Assembly: GCA_031835245.1 (NCBI GenBank)
Contig: JAVKOQ010000147.1
Span: 1-64,000, forward strand
Length of the DNA: 64,000 nucleotides
From: Balamuthia mandrillaris
Taxonomy: Eukaryota > Discosea > Longamoebia > Balamuthiidae
Direction of reading: 5' to 3'
The notes under the pieces were generated by a model, which worked only from the letters and a program-made list of their open reading frames with translations, searched no databases and was not told the origin of the DNA. This document shows positions 43,563 through 54,427 of this stretch, one piece after another (the first letter of the stretch is position 1; the number at the start of each line of letters is the position of its first letter). The position numbers were made by a program, and so were the translations under genes.

Positions 43563-44103
43563 AAGTAATACGAGTGAGAAAGTAATGGAAAGAGCGGCAG
43601 TAGTAGAGACTGCAAGAGAGCAGAGGAACAAAAGATATGAAAAGACGAAGAACAGACAAGAGAAGACAGGAAGTCGAGCAGAGAGGGTGAACAGATGAGA
43701 GAAAACGAGAGAAGACACAAAATAAAAGGATTACCTGCTTCTTTGTTGTGGAGTGAGCGTTTCGTTGCCAGAGAGACCAAACACCACTTTGTTGTATTCC
43801 CTGCTGACCTTGAGAGTGTGGTCAGCGTGCTTTGGCCCAAACTGAAAGCTGGCGTAGCCTGGAAGCAACGCTCGCTCAGAGACGTAGACGGCATCCCCCA
43901 GCTTGGTTTTGTAGGTGGAGAAGGTCCACAGGCCGTAACCATAGGCCACCACCCTGTTGTTTTGTTGCCAACAACACGCTCATGAGCCAAACAAAAAAAA
44001 AAAACACACGCACACGTTCGTTTCACTGGCCAGCAAAGAGGCACAAGAACACCTACCCAACCACAAAGAAGAGATACTTGAGCAGTCGCTTCCATCTGTC
44101 CAT
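41060..44103 (-). CDS. GAA1: GPI transamidase subunit GAA1
   Basis: ER-membrane subunit of GPI transamidase, which attaches GPI anchors to proteins. Ten exons: 44103-44057, 43953-43735, 43527-43313, 43201-43136, 43055-42834, 42753-42534, 42429-42352, 42288-42137, 42061-41751, 41650-41060; 706 aa. N-terminal transmembrane segment (LLKYLFFVVGVVAYGYGLW), then the M28-peptidase-like luminal domain: YVSERALLPG, NVYAILPSPRGDGTDAIVLS, KDFIVLFTDGRHGQQAARSW, LPNMDLLAAS, GDHGAFGVYHVDALTIEAI. Next the conserved ERLHQSYYYYLLLDF-YVPIGYY block, then about six C-terminal membrane helices. Conserved blocks are rebuilt only with these splices (for example QNLSK-LLEGVMRSVNSIIERLHQS). A zinc-ligand set typical of active M28 enzymes is not apparent, as expected for GAA1. 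It has a divergent promoter with the SPFH gene. Confidence 0.93.
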
Positions 44104-44615
44104 CTCGCTGCCCCACTTTTTTTTTTTGCTTTCCTCTTTTTTTTTTTGGCTGCCGTATGGACGTGAGACAAGACACATTGAGCGCGCAATTAATGTGTCG
44201 ACATTAAAAGTGTGTCGACACTCTGATGGAGGAGTCATAATTTTTAAGTTGGAAAAAAATACGAAACAGGGTACAGGGCTGTGGCGAACTTCCTTCAACC
44301 ACTTTCTTCGAAAAACCCGATCACCAAAGGTTGAAATGAATGAACGACAAAGTCGGAAAAGTTGGTGTAGCCGATGGCCACCAATAGCCTCTTTCTTGGA
44401 GAAGTCCACGGAGCGGAAAAGGAGGCGGATGGTTCTTGTGATTGCTTGGTTGGCCGGTCTGCTTTTGGACATTTGTAACGATTCGGAAGGCTGTTCTCCC
44501 TCATGACCAGTTTAAGGAGGGTCAACACACTATAAAAACAAACCTTTTTTCTCAACAAACAAAACCACGGAAACAAAAGTAACAACGTCCAAGTTGAAGT
44601 GAATTTTTTTTTTGT
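44104..44615. promoter_or_regulatory. Divergent promoter with paired TGTCGACA
   Basis: Between GAA1 (-) and the SPFH gene (+). Exact palindromes at 44196-44203 and 44213-44220, centres 17 nt apart. No coding signal apart from frames reading through GAA1's antisense. Confidence 0.6.
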
Positions 44616-45308
44616 ATGTTCGAAATGACGACACGCAAGCAACACCGATTTGCCAGCTTGGAGGAGGAGGACCTCTTGGATGAGGCCACCATGGACAAGT
44701 TGACCTCTGGCGAGGCCAAAGTGGATACCACCAACAACGCCACGCTGGGCAGCGTGAGCGTGTTGGGCGTGCTTTGGAACTTGTTGTGGTTCATCACCGT
44801 GCTACCCATTTTCGGTAGTTTCTTCACTGTGCGTAGACACACACACTCAGTCCCACCAACTGTTTTCTTTGTCTCACTCTGTGTTGTGTGTTTTTTTTTA
44901 AAAAAAAAACAAGGTATCGCCACAACAACATGGGTTGGTGGTGTTCTGGGGTACTTTGGTTCGCGTCAACCGGACGCCAGGTAACACCTTCTCTTCCCTT
45001 TCGTCTTTCTTTTCTCTTTGCTCTTTCTTCATTTTTTGCTTCTTTTCTCTTCTTATGCCTTGCGTGTTATCTGTCCCTGTTAAGGCATGTACTGGTTCCC
45101 GGTGTTTGGCAGGCAGGTGAAGTACGTCTCGACAAGCATGCAAACGTTGGATATCAAAAGGAGCACCGTCCTTGATCAGAACGGCAACCCCATCGTGGTC
45201 GGCGGTATCGTTACCTACCAGATCACTGACACGGTTAAAGCTGCCTTTGGTAAAGTTCTTCTCTCTGCTCTCTTTCTGCATCATTCTTCTCTAATCGGTT
45301 TTTCTTTT

Positions 45309-45343
<35 letters not shown>

Positions 45344-46039
45344 ATAATAACAGATGTGGACGACTACAATAAATACCTGGAGAGGCAAAGCTTGGCGGTG
45401 TTGAAGAGAGTCTGTTCGATGTATCCCTATGAAGCCAAGAATGGCAAATCCCTTCAATCAGAGAGCGAGGAGATCAGCCAGATTCTCGTTCAGTTGTTGC
45501 AGAGGAAGGGCGATGTGTGCGGCGCTCGCATCATTTCCTACGAACTTGCTGACTTGCAGGTTACTTGTCTCTTCTTTCTTTCGTTATAACTTCTGTCTCA
45601 TTTTTCAAAAAAAAAAAAAACAAAACAACAACAACAACAACAACACCAGTACGCACCAGAGATTGCCCAAGGCATGTTGGTTCGACAACAAGCCAACGCC
45701 CTCGTGGAAGCTCGTTCCACCATTGTGCACGGCGCTGTTTCCATCGTTGACGGTACGTACCAAAACACAAAACAAAACAAAAAAATAATAGTTAACTTAC
45801 GTTTGTTCATATTAGGAGCCATTCATGAGTTGATGGATGCCGGCATTCATATCTCGCAAGCGGATCAATCCAAGCTCATCAGCAACCTATTGGCCGTCAT
45901 TTGCAGCGAGTCACACGTGCAGCCTACTTTCTCCATCTCCGAAAGTGTTGGTGGAGATACCGAGGAACAAATCGCAGAGAGAAGGCAAATGATGGAACTC
46001 TTGCAAAAGATTGCCGTCAATACTACTCCTGCTAAGTAG
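44616..46039 (+). CDS. SPFH/band-7 (stomatin-like) membrane scaffold protein
   Basis: Lipid-raft scaffold of the stomatin/prohibitin/flotillin superfamily. Six exons: 44616-44828, 44914-44980, 45085-45249, 45354-45559, 45650-45752, 45816-46039; 325 aa. N-terminal cytosolic stretch, a hydrophobic hairpin (VLGVLWNLLWFITVLPIFGS), then the SPFH core: GLVVFWGTLVRV, GMYWFPVFGRQVKYVSTSMQ, LDIKRSTVLDQNGNPIVVGG, VTYQITDTVKAAF, YAPEIAQGMLVRQQANALVE, and an amphipathic C-terminal helix region. It resembles the SPFH proteins found in bacteria and protists without a named subfamily. The acceptor before exon 2 follows a T-run/A-run tract. A start at 44625 is equally possible. It converges with the PP2C gene. 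Confidence 0.9.
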
Positions 46040-46200
46040 GTTTGAGTGTAGAGAGAGAACATAGTTTTTTTTGTACAGCATTTTTTAATTTTCTCTTATC
46101 TGCAATTATTTTGATTTGAGAAAAAGTATAAATAATAATGTTAAAGTAGAAAAGATAAAAAGCAAAGGACAAAGGGAGCGTACAAAAACATAGCAAAACC

Positions 46201-49184
46201 TTAAACACATCGATTAAAAAAGACAATGACGGCAGTCATGTTGTCTGCTCTCGATCCCTTTTTCTTCCACCGTCTCTCTGCCTCTGTGACCAGCGCCCGA
46301 CATGCCTGCTGCGGATCTTGGCCTGCATACAAATTCACCAAATGCATTACGTCCTCCGTGCTCAATACATCCCATATCTTCAGTTGAATGCATCAACAAA
46401 CTGCTTGTTACAATACAGAAGACAGGGAAGAGGAGAAGAAGAATAACAACAGCAGGCGTGATAAATACCCCATCACAAGCAAGCACAAGTCTGTCTCCGT
46501 CTTCCAAATCAGCGGTGAAGAACTCGGGCTCGGGTGAGACGCCATAGCGGCTGAGAATGAGGTGACCAAGGGAGCGAGACATGGCGAGACCCAGCTGTTT
46601 CTGCGAGGCTTCTTCGACAGTAAAATCTCCTTCCTTTGGATACACTCGATAGCCAACTACGCGACTTGGTTTTACTCGACCTCCACAGCCTTCTATCCGT
46701 TGTCTTTGTTTGGATAACAAAAACGTGAATCCAATTTGCAAAAAAATAAATAAATATTAGAAGCCACAAAAAACAGCACAAAGAACATGAGACGAAAAGT
46801 AAACAAACAGTAGAGAAAAATGCAGTACCGTTCATTAGCATCAGCAGGACGATGGTCGGTGGAAGCTAGAACAAGTTGCTGAGACATCGATCTTCCTACT
46901 TTGCGAGTTCGAAAGAGAATGCCTCTGGAATCACCTACGTTTGCCAGAACGAGACGAGAACTCATGACTACGGCCAACACGCAAGTTGTGCCGTATTCTT
47001 CGCCGCTTCTTTCCATTCGTTGTAACAGCCGTTGATTAGCTGCGCCGAGACTTTCTTGAATGCATTTGCGAAGCTCTTCTTCTGGATCATTAGAAGAAGT
47101 AGAAGAAATAGAAGAGGATGATGAAGAAGATGAAGTTGGTTCGTTTGAGGTTTGTCCGTTGATAGTGGTTGTGTTCTTGGCCGAAGTAGAACACCCAGCA
47201 GCTTTTGCTTTGTTGCGAGTTATTCTCTGCCCCGCATTTGCAAGAGAAGATAAATGATCATCCAGACCAGAAGTTTCGCTTGGTTGGGCCGCAGCACGTT
47301 CTACTTTACTGTTTTGCTGTTGATGCTGATCCTTCTTCGGCTTACTCATCCTCTTCTTCTCTCTATAATGACCGACAATAGTGGAAGCAATGATGCTGGC
47401 ACTTTCCATGGCGGCAGGCTTGCCACGAATGCCATGCCCATCTAGCACGGCAAACACAGGCATGTCTCCACGCTTTACGCTGGCTTTGTTGGGCACGATA
47501 TAAGCGTCCTGGTTTTCATTTCTGCCTCCTTTGCAGGTAGCGTGGCCGACTCTAAACCGGAATTGTTGACCTCGCAGCTCCTCGGCGGAAGGTTTTGTGG
47601 GCATGAAGACAAAGCTTAGCTCTTTGTTGAGCACTTCAGCACTTACGGGCAACACTTGGATGGTTGCTTCTTCGTTTTCTTCATCCGCTCCGTTTTCCAT
47701 GTCTTCGGCTACGTCATTCTCATGCGATTCTTTTCTTTCTTCCTCTTCTCCTTTTGTTGCTTCTTGCTTTTGTTCTTTCATTCCCTTTGTTTCTATTTCC
47801 TTTTCTTTTTCTTTGGAGGGACTGAGTGAGCAGCGTTTTGTTTTGGAGGATTTTTTTCTTGGTGTGCTGTAGCTGCTTCGTCTTCTTCGGCGTTTCTTTC
47901 GTACGTTGAGCGAAGAGAACACAGAAGGAGTGTCATCTTTGGGTGAGACATTCGGAGACAACGAGAGACAAATAGGAGGTACTTCCAACTGATCTTTTCG
48001 AGTGGAAGCCTCTCCATGTCGCTCTGTCACTTCTTCTTCTTGGTTCACCGTTTTCTCAATTGATGCCTCCTCTACCTTCTTCTGCTCATTCTGCGCTCTC
48101 GCTCCTCCCCGACGACAAGAAGCGCAATAGTATTCCTCATGGTTGGGATTGTTGTCATCGTAAATCCAAACATCCTTGATATTGTCATCAGGGGCGTAGA
48201 TCCATTTGTCACATTTGTCGCAACTGAGCCAACTGCCTTCCAATGCCTCTTCTCCATCTTCGATTAAAACAAGTTCACTGACTCTCTTCTTCAAACGGCC
48301 TTGTACACCCTGCTTCCGCGTTGGTGTGTTATCCTTTCCATTTGGGTCGTATGAGTTTGCTTCTTTCTTGGATGTCGTTGTTTCATCTTTTGTTTCGCGT
48401 TCTTCTTTTCCTTCAAGTTGATGTTGTGTATCGTTCGTGTGTTCTTGCTGCTGCTCTTCAGCATTTTTAAGTTTCTTGGCTACGTCCTCTGTCGCTTCTT
48501 TCTCTCGCGTTTCCTCAGGTGTTTGTTCTTTTCTCCTTTCTTCGTAGTTATTTGCTTCTTCCTCCATCCGCTCTTCATCTTTCTTGTCCTCATCCATCCT
48601 CTCATTGCCTTCTTTGACTTTCTTTTCTGCTCCCTTTGTTTCATCGCTCTTTTCCTCGTTGTCTTTCACCTTCTCTTCCTTTTCTTCTGTTTGTTCTTGC
48701 TTTTCGCTTTCTTCTTCCTCATTCTCCGATTTGTCAGCTTGCTGACAAGCGAGAAGACGTTGCACAAGTTGCTCCTTCTTACCGGTCGTACTTTGCTTCA
48801 ACGCTCGTAGCTGTGCTTTCAGATCCCAGACGCGAAGCTTCATAAGCTCTTCCTGACCAGAAAGCTCTCGTTTTTGCTTTTTGTTGGGTGACTGCAACAA
48901 ACTCGTTTCTGGTGTTGTTGCAAGACGCTCCGTCGTTTCCTTCTCTGCTGGTTCAGCGTGCGTGGTTAAAAACAAAACAAAAAAAAGTGTGTAAATCAAA
49001 TCACTCTTTCCTCCCTCAAAAACTCTCTCTCGATGTGACGCGTGTACGCAACGAACATCAACCTACCGCCGAGTTTTGCACCGGAAGGAGCCGACGAGGA
49101 CGAGCTGGCACCATCGTCGCTACGCGTTTTGGGCTGCCGCGAAGTACCAGAGGAACGCTTCCGCTTTCGTCTGCGCTCTTTCAT
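46201..49184 (-). CDS. PP2C phosphatase with SAP and CW-type zinc finger domains
   Basis: Mn/Mg-dependent Ser/Thr phosphatase fused to nuclear reader domains. Four exons: 49184-49067, 48947-46829, 46703-46469, 46377-46201; 882 aa. A basic N terminus is followed by a SAP motif (KLRVWDLKAQLRALKQSTTG, about 75-110) for DNA binding, a long Glu/Lys-rich stretch, and a CW-like zinc finger (WLSCDKCDKWIYAP...YYCASC), which in other proteins reads methylated H3K4. The PP2C domain (about 520-880) has all catalytic motifs: RNENQDAY, VLDGHG, YGTTCVLAVV, ANVGDSRG, STDHRPADANE, IEGCGGRV, ACDGIWDVLS and SRADNMTAVIV, with metal-binding Asp residues intact. The splices at 46703 and 46377 rebuild NERQRIEGCGG and CDGIWDVLS. 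Likely a chromatin-associated phosphatase. Divergent from F-box copy 4. Confidence 0.88.
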
Positions 49185-49547
49185 CCTGTTGCTCCCCCCT
49201 CCCTCCCCCCTTATTTTGTTTGTCTTTGTTACCGTTAGAGGGGAAGCCAAAGCAAACTTTGCCTCTCCCTTTGTTTGTGTGGGGTTGCGGAAAAATACGG
49301 TTTTGGGCGCCACAAAGCCTATTATGCTCGTAGGATGATGGGTTTGTGTCGACTTGTTACGCGGAACGAAAGAGAGAGACTGCGGAAAGAGCATCGTTAC
49401 GGGGTACGCCTCCCAAAGCCTCTGTCTTCTTTTTTTTTTTTTTTCTGCTTCTTCTTCTTCTTTTTTCTTCTTCTTCTTCTTCTTGTGCACCTTCAGTAGT
49501 TCCCTCTGGTTCAAGCGCTTTTTTTTTCCTTGAAACACGCAGCAGAG
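49185..49547. promoter_or_regulatory. Divergent promoter between PP2C and F-box copy 4
   Basis: Contains TGTCGACT (one mismatch) at 49347-49354 and a T-rich then TTC-rich run at 49428-49490. No coding signal beyond antisense frames. Confidence 0.45.
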
Positions 49548-51177
49548 ATGGAATGCAAGGGTCATGGCGAGAACGAAAGCAACGAAGAGCAGGAGGCGCC
49601 GCTAAACGAACCAACTGAAGAGGATCAGACAAGAGCGCCAATGAAGAAACGTAGGACCAGCACGATTTCTGCAACGGCCACGAAGAAGGAAGAGGAGACA
49701 CATATCGACGCTACTCAACAGAAGGAGCTCCGACACAAACCCTCCACTAGCGAACGTCAGAACTCTTCTGAGGATATCTCGTTGGAACTGTTAGACCTGA
49801 TGTTGGAGTACATGCCTCTGAAGTATCTCCCGGTGTTGGCCAGAGTCAACAAACATCTCTTCAATCGCGTTCCAGTAGAGAAGCGAAGAAAGTTGGATGT
49901 CAGCCTGATGCATGACTCCACTGAGATGTTACAATGGGCGCTGAAGAACGGAAGTCCAATGGGCGTGCAAGGTCAGACCCGCAAACTTCTCATGGCCGCG
50001 GCAAGGAGAGGGGACCTCGCCCTTTTGCAAAAGCTGCGCAGCATGGTTAGCCCCTCGTGCTGGGATGAAAGTATGAGCCAGGCCATCGGGTGGACCGCCT
50101 CCCAGCATGGACACCTGCACGTCTTAAAGTGGGCTCATGAACAGGGCATTCCTTTGGACTGGGGTGTGTGTGCATATGCGCCAAATGTGCACATTCTGAG
50201 ATGGGCTCGTGAGAATGGCCTTTCATGGCACCGTGGCATATGGGCAAGCATAGTGCCGAACAATAAGTATGACGATAAAACAGAAGCGTGGGAAATGCAC
50301 AAGTGGGCATTCATGAATGGATATCCAGCGGATGGTGTAGCAATGTGCAAGCAGGCAGTTCTGCGTGAAGACCGTGAGTTTTTGGAGTGGGCTGCCCGCA
50401 AGGACAGAGAGAAGAGCTTCTTTAATGAACGGGTGTGCGCCACTGCTGCTGCCCAAGGACAGCTACAGTTGCTTCAATGGCTTCGTGAACAGACAGGATG
50501 CCCCTGGGACGAAAGCACGTGCACCTCTCTGGCTTCCCTCGGAAATTTAGAAGCTCTGCAATGGGTTCGGGAGAATGGCTGTCCTTGGAACAAGCAGGTC
50601 TGCGAGGAGGCGGCAAAGCACAACCTTCTGCATGTGCTCAAGTGGGCTCACAAGAACGGCTGTCCATGGGATGAGAATACGTCCGTTATAGCGGCCCGCC
50701 ATGGTCACTTTGAGCTGCTCAAGTGGGCTCATGAGAATGGCTGTCCCTGCAACAAGATGGTGTGTGAAGCGGCAGCAGCAAACAACAATTTGGAAATGCT
50801 TCGGTGGGCTCGAGAGCAGGGATGTCCTTGGGATAGTCGCACCTGTGTAGAAGCGGCAAAACACGGAAACCTTCTGGTGCTTCAGTGGGCTCGCGAGCAA
50901 GGGTGCCCTTGGGATGAATGTACACTGTATGCAGCCGCATCCAACGGCCACCTGGACGTGGTGAAATGGGCCAAAACGGAGGGATGCCCCTGCAACGAGA
51001 AAACTTGCGTTTATGCAGCAAGAGGGGATTCAGTGGAGGTGATGAAATGGTTGCATGAGAACGGATGCCCCTGGAATCGGCGAGCGTACTATGAGGCAGG
51101 GTCCAGCGAGATGTGTGAGTACTTGGAGGAAAACGGATGTCTAGGTGCTGCGGTTGAAGACGAAGAGGATGAAGACA

Positions 51178-51213
<36 letters not shown>

Positions 51214-51230
51214 ATGATGAGGATTGGTAA
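49548..51230 (+). CDS. F-box-like protein with NGCPWDE-type ankyrin-like repeats (copy 4)
   Basis: Single exon, 560 aa. A charged N terminus precedes a degenerate F-box (ISLELLDLMLEYMPLKYLPV, ARVNKHLF), then about 14 repeat units, the later ones near consensus (NLEALQWVRENGCPWNKQVC, GHFELLKWAHENGCPCNK, NLLVLQWAREQGCPWDECT). The tail is an Asp-rich run encoded by a GAT/GAC microsatellite (51170-51225), so its length may vary between strains. Expected SCF substrate adaptor, though the weak F-box could have lost Skp1 binding. The ATG at 49548 follows a T-rich leader; an upstream TTG in frame is ignored. Confidence 0.8.
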
Positions 51231-51311
51231 AGCACAAACAAAAAAAAGAAAAGAAAACAAACTGCTTTCATAGATTCAATTGATTGTGGATTGAACTCCG
51301 GGGAAGATCAT

Positions 51312-51319
51312 TGTCGACA
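51312..51319. promoter_or_regulatory. TGTCGACA palindrome before the acyl-CoA dehydrogenase gene
   Basis: Exact copy 93 nt upstream of the ATG at 51412, in the 181-nt gap after F-box copy 4. Confidence 0.55.
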
Positions 51320-51411
51320 AATTAATTCTTTAGATGCCTCCGCGGGATATTTATTCATTGCAAAAAAAAAAATCCGAATAGAGAAAAGCGACGAAGAAAG
51401 AAGGCAGCAGA

Positions 51412-51759
51412 ATGGAAGTGCCAGGCTTCTTGCAAGACCCACCCCGTTTGGGCAACCAGTACCTGGAGGACAATGTGCTGCGCGAGATATTGCAACGCAT
51501 CGTGCCTGCCGAGGTGCTCGACAAGATAGAGCCCGATTTGCAACGCTTTGGCGATAGAGTGGTCCACGAGTGCGCCGCCCATGGTAAAGCCCATCTCCCT
51601 CCCCTCCCTCCCTCCCTCTATTTTTTCTGTGTGGTTGGTTTTGTGGTGTACTAGTTTTTCGTTCGTTGACGCGCCCATGCTTCACTGCACGCAGCCAAAA
51701 ATGTAACCAGATATCCTCCAAAATTGGTCAATTATGACGGTTGGGGAAGGTCTCTTGTC

Positions 51760-51816
<57 letters not shown>

Positions 51817-52564
51817 GCTTCCTTTTCCTCTCGTTCTGTTGGTCTAACCGAAAGCACTTCTCTCTCGCCAAACACGCGCACTAAAAGGCGCTTGGATGAG
51901 ATCCAAATTGGAGAGGGTTGGTTCCGCCTGAACGACGTCTCTGCTGAGGAAGGCCTCATCGCCATCCCTTACGAGCGTCGTCATGGAGAGTGGAGGTTTG
52001 ATCCCCCTAAAAACCTTTTTTTTTGTTGCACTTCGTACCTGTTCTTTTTTAAAAAAAAAAACGCTTCAAACAGTCGTATCCATCAGATAGCAAAGGTTCA
52101 TATGTTTGCTCCTTACTCGGCTTTATATTCCTGCCCTCTCGCCATGACTGATGGAGCTGCTCGTCTTTGCGAGCTTTTTGGTGCCGCTATGAACCCTAGG
52201 TTTGATATTGTTGTATTGCGATTCTTTCTTATTCGTTTTGTTGATATCTCTGCCTCGCTCTCTTTCTCTCTCTCTCTCTCTCTCTCCCCTCTGGTATGAT
52301 AGTGCCGGACAGAAAGCAGGAATTTTGCAAGAAGTCTTTGAGCATCTTACCTCCCGAGACAAGAATGTCTTCTGGACGTCCGGGCAATGGATGACTGAAC
52401 GAACGGGCGGCTCCGACGTGGGTAACACAGAAACCGTTGCCACTAAAGTCGGTCTTCCGCCCGACGCGCCCTCCGACATGTATCTTCTGCATGGATACAA
52501 GTACTTCACCTCCGCCACACTCTCCGAAGTGGCCTTTGGTCTTGCTCGCATCCAAGACTCTACC

Positions 52565-52617
<53 letters not shown>

Positions 52618-53877
52618 GGCGGTCCCTGGAAGCAAAGGCTTGTCCCTCTTTTACATCAAACTGAGGAAGGACGATGGCAAATTAGATCGCATCAAGATTC
52701 ATAGGCTGAAAGAGAAGTTGGGCACAAAGACTCTGCCCACCGCGGAGCTGGAGTTGTGCGGCACTCCTGCTCGTCTTATTGGACGACCGGGTCGTGGTGT
52801 ACCTACTATTGCTGATCTCTTCAACGTGACTAGGATATGGGCAGCTGTGGGCTCTACCTCCGCCATGCGCAAGGGCATCGCTGTAGCCAGGGACTATGCT
52901 CATCGGCGACGAAGCTTTGGCAAGTCGCTGGCAGAGCATCCTCTTCACCTCAAGACACTGGCTGAATTGGACGTGCTCTATCGCGGCAACATGCAATTCT
53001 TATTCCATGTCGCCATGTTGCAAGGACGCGTGGAGGCGGGAACAGCTTCGCCTGAGGATAAGGATGTACTTCGCTTGCTCACTCCCCTGTTGAAGCTCTT
53101 TACGGCCAAGAACGGAGTGAAAGTGGCCAGCGAGTGCCTCGAGTGCTTGGGAGGAGCAGGATATATGGAGGACGCCACCGACCTCCCTGCTGGATTGAGG
53201 GATCAACAAGTCAACACCATTTGGGAGGGCACAACCAACGTGCTCTCGCTGGATCTTCTGCGGGTGCTGCAAAGGTATCCTCGTGCTTTGAACGAGTTCA
53301 AGAACGTCATTCAGCAGTGTCTTCAGTCCACCCGTCTTCTTCCAGTAGTTCGCCCGTTCGCGACACAAGTGGAAGAAAACATAGATGAGATATTCAAGTT
53401 TGTGGATGTGATGATGAACAAGTTGGATGAGGAGGGAGACATCGCCTTTGCGGAGTCTAATGCCAGGGACTTGGCGTATGCCATGTCGAGCACCTTTTGT
53501 GCTGCTTTGCTGATTGCTCAAGCTGTATGGCCTGGCAATGGAGGTTCGAGATACTCTTTTTCCTGCTTTCGTTCTATCTTCATTCTCTTCTCTTCTCTTT
53601 CCTGCTTTTCGTTGCGCTTTCTCTGCTTTTATGTGTCTAAGGTTTTTCTCGCCTGTCTGTTGGTGCAGGAACAGACGACGAAGGACATTCCGCAGATGTG
53701 TTGGCCGTCAAAGTGTGGTGCAAGCGTTATCTCTACAAAAACCTTTCCTCCCACGAGACTCCCAAAGAACGGGCCGTCGTTCGTGCGTTGGCCCTCGACG
53801 TGGATCGCTACAGCAACCACGCGCGAGGCATGGGCAACGTTTGCCCCATCACCGGAAAAATGCGTGCCAGCTATTAA
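51412..53877 (+). CDS. Acyl-CoA dehydrogenase (large AidB/FadE-like) with Asn tract
   Basis: FAD-dependent acyl-CoA dehydrogenase. Six exons: 51412-51583, 51695-51749, 51888-51995, 52074-52199, 52303-53543, 53669-53877; 636 aa. Motifs in order: VTRYPPKLVNYDGWGRR, ALYSCPLAMTDGAARL, WMTERTGGSDVGNTET (FAD and substrate loop), LHGYKYFTSATLSEV, YAHRRRSFGKSLAEHPL, LKLFTAKNGVKVASECLECL, GGAGYME and NTIWEGTTNVLSLDLLR, which ends the catalytic core. Length and motifs fit the AidB-like branch. A run of 17 Asn (AAC repeats, 52565-52615) sits in the loop after the middle beta domain, where it may be tolerated. The C-terminal 140 residues (DEIFKFVDVMMNKLDEEGD, ALALDVDRYSNHARGM) are typical of this branch. 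Mitochondrial or peroxisomal location is not clear. Substrate unknown. Confidence 0.9.
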
Positions 53878-54427
53878 ATTGCCTTGTTGTATGCTTTTTC
53901 TGTTCTTCTCTACCACCACTTCACGATGTTGCTTGCCAACAGCATGAACAAACTCCGCCATTCGCGAAGAAAAGGCACAGCGCGTTTGCGTGGTGGTTGT
54001 CCTTCGTTTTCATTGATGCTTTCTTCTTCATTTGCGGGAGTTGTTCTATTAAAAGGGTTGATCGGCGACTTTACCTTTCTTCCGGGCAACAAGGGTACTT
54101 CGTCCCGGGTGGTTCTCCGTTCTCTTCTTCGTTCCCTCCGGACCATTAACGCAGTGCTCTCGCGCTGACCGGGGGCACAACGGGACAAACTATTTTAAAA
54201 ATGGGGCTTTTAGCCTGTTTTATGGCCAATAGGGGAATTTACGGAGTGATCAAGGGTAATTAAATATTATCGGGTGACCAATCAGGATGCTTCGGGGAGT
54301 TTTTAACAATCAGCAAGACTAACTTTCGTTTTTCTTCGCCTATCTTTTTGCCTTTTGATTTATTTATTTATTTTTTTTTTTGGAGCATACCCTGGGCAAA
54401 CCGCACACACTGGACAACCAAGCAAAG
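53878..54427. other. Intergenic region
   Basis: No gene supported. CCAAT boxes on the plus strand near 54225 and 54278 probably belong to the promoter of the Frizzled-like gene. A T-rich leader ends near 54380. Confidence 0.45.
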
